Shown here piece after piece: positions 24,771-26,018 of a stretch of DNA of 26,018 nucleotides. The position numbers were made by a program, and so were the translations under genes. The notes below the pieces were generated by a model. It saw nothing but the letters and a program-made list of their open reading frames with translations. It was not told the DNA's origin and made no database searches. Positions within the stretch are counted from its first letter, which is position 1. Each line of letters opens with the position of its first letter. Source of the stretch: CAZYWA01 sp964650975 [NCBI: uncultured bacterium] (GTDB lineage Bacteria > JADJOY01); contig CAZYWA010000037.1 in NCBI GenBank assembly GCA_964650975.1, positions 1 to 26,018 of the forward strand. The letters are read 5' to 3'.

Positions 24771-26017
24771 GCGACCCGCTCGGCACGCAGCACCACGGCC
24801 CGCTCGGGAGACCCGAACGATAGCTCGCAGTCGGTGACCCGGAACCCGGCGTTCTCGAACATGCGCCGGAAGGCGTCGGCCTCGTAGAAGTGGAAGGTGC
24901 CTTCGTCGGCGAGGCGCAGCAGCCACGCCGCCGAGTTCATGTAGTCGCGTACCTCGCGAACGAAACGCTCCCGGGCGTAGCCGGGAGGCGGCACCACGGT
25001 GCCGGCTTCGATCTCGTGCAGCAGCTGGGTGTAGACCACCGAGAGATCGGCGTCGGGACGGATGCTCGACGCGACCACGCGCGCCCCCGGCGGCAGCGCC
25101 TTCGCGAGCCGTGCCAGGGTCTCGCCTGGATCGGGGAGGCACGAGAGGAAGAGGCTCATCAGCACCGCGTCGGCCGAGCTGAGCCGAGCGGGAATGGGAT
25201 CCTCGACCGCGTCCCAGGGCACGGTGTCGAGCTCGCAGCCGAGCATCGCGGCGCGCCGTGCCGCTTCCTCGAGAAGCTGCGGCACGAGGTCGTAGAGCAC
25301 GATGCGCGCGCCGGCGCGGAAGAGGGGGCGCATCGAGTGGCCCATGCCGCCGCCGATGTCGTGGACCGTGGTGCCCGGCTCGACGCCGAGCAACGCCACC
25401 TGGCGCGCCATCAGCTCCTGGTACTCGCGAGTCATCGCCAGCACGTCGAAGCCGAGGCTGCCCTCGGCGGCGCCCAGCATGTAGCGGCGCCAGTACTCGC
25501 GCGGGGACGCGAGCTTCGCGCGCGGCGCCTTGCTCCACTCGGCGCCCGACACCTGCGTCGCCTGTTCTTCGGTGGGAATCGCGAGATTCGGCGTGGCCAC
25601 TCCGACGCGCGCCAAGAGCGACCTGGCGATCGGCACGTAGGACACCACCGCCTCCGAGCTCTTCGAAGGGATGTGGCCGCACGGCACCGTGACGAAGCGC
25701 CGGTCGATCGCGGGAGCCGACTCGAGGATGCTGCGAATGCGCGCCGGGTTCACGAACGCATCGTGGGCGCCGTGGATCCAGAGCAGCGGCACCTTGAGGC
25801 GGGCGGCGTCGGCCTGCGCGTCCTGCAGGAACACCAGCTTCGAGCGGATGCCATCGGCGCTCCAGCGGTCGGTGTCGGAGAGCAGGCCCAGCACGTTCTG
25901 CGCGTAGCTGTGGATGCCCGCGCGGTGCTTGCTCACGTAATCGATCCCGCCCGAGGCCATGCGCACCAGATCCTGGATGTCGGACGCACCCATCAGCTCG
26001 ACCAGCTGGGTGACCCG
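24767..26017 (-). CDS. alpha/beta hydrolase-methyltransferase fusion (cut by right edge)
   Basis: The frame is open at the right edge, so the true start lies outside; 416 residues are visible. The first part is the end of an alpha/beta hydrolase: LKVPLLWIHGAHDAFVNPAR with the acid residue, then VTVPCGHIPSKSS with the catalytic His. The nucleophile Ser is beyond the edge. After a linker comes a class I SAM-dependent methyltransferase: VHDIGGGMGHSM (SAM-binding glycines), ARIVLYDLVPQLLEEA, VLMSLFLSCLPDPGETLARL, ending in FENAGFRVTDCELSF. This is the look of small-molecule O- or C-methyltransferases. It overlaps the six-TM kinase gene by 4 nt (GTGA), so synthesis is coupled. By analogy with PhcB it may methylate a hydroxy fatty acid; the substrate is not shown by sequence. 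Confidence 0.88.
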   Translation of the reverse strand, partial: RVTQLVELMGASDIQDLVRMASGGIDYVSKHRAGIHSYAQNVLGLLSDTDRWSADGIRSKLVFLQDAQADAARLKVPLLWIHGAHDAFVNPARIRSILESAPAIDRRFVTVPCGHIPSKSSEAVVSYVPIARSLLARVGVATPNLAIPTEEQATQVSGAEWSKAPRAKLASPREYWRRYMLGAAEGSLGFDVLAMTREYQELMARQVALLGVEPGTTVHDIGGGMGHSMRPLFRAGARIVLYDLVPQLLEEAARRAAMLGCELDTVPWDAVEDPIPARLSSADAVLMSLFLSCLPDPGETLARLAKALPPGARVVASSIRPDADLSVVYTQLLHEIEAGTVVPPPGYARERFVREVRDYMNSAAWLLRLADEGTFHFYEADAFRRMFENAGFRVTDCELSFGSPERAVVLRAERVA

Positions 26018-26018
26018 C

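Overview
The window is GC-rich, densely coding bacterial DNA with many GTG starts, stop/start overlaps (ATGA, GTGA, TGATG) and few gaps. It carries an outer-membrane barrel protein, so a Gram-negative host is likely. The mix of acyl-CoA metabolism and complex sensor kinases would suit an environmental proteobacterial, myxococcal or Binatota-like lineage. That placement is inference; no rRNA or tRNA gene is present to test it.

Left block, + strand (2-3259): the end of an alpha/beta hydrolase, an acyl-CoA synthetase, a carboxymuconolactone-decarboxylase-family protein in ATGA overlap with it, and a secreted protein built of two similar Cys-bounded domains. From 3260 to about 4116 lies a decayed island. 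It holds a relic resembling the tail of the secreted protein, and a wrecked MntA/HepT nucleotidyltransferase-HEPN toxin-antitoxin pair on the - strand.

Central block, - strand (18234 down to 4152): fourteen genes in one direction with short gaps or overlaps. In transcription order they are aldehyde dehydrogenase, enoyl-CoA hydratase, acyl-CoA dehydrogenase, acyl-CoA synthetase, Cys-less thiolase-like protein, DUF35 zinc-ribbon/OB protein, second acyl-CoA dehydrogenase, MFE-2-type short-chain dehydrogenase, two MaoC/hotdog hydratases, thiolase, outer-membrane protein, amidohydrolase and a 3-hydroxyisobutyrate-dehydrogenase-like enzyme. Together they could take in a hydrophobic, probably branched or cyclic, substrate, oxidise its aldehyde to an acid, activate it with CoA and shorten it by beta-oxidation and perhaps retro-aldol cleavage. 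A perfect 12-bp inverted repeat (18254-18278) overlaps a plausible promoter at the head of the run. Two internal gaps carry hairpins that share a 20-nt repeat.

Right block (18362-26018): a REC-histidine kinase on + diverges from the catabolic run. Converging on it from the right edge is a - strand set: a hydrolase-methyltransferase fusion (cut by the edge), a six-TM kinase-REC-kinase hybrid, a REC-kinase and a ketoacyl synthase. A methyltransferase followed by a six-TM kinase and REC-kinases recalls the phcBSRQ fatty-acid-methyl-ester quorum-sensing operon of Ralstonia, here with sensor and REC-kinase in one polypeptide and a ketosynthase attached. I regard this as the best candidate for an undescribed system; the resemblance rests on architecture and gene order, not on alignment.
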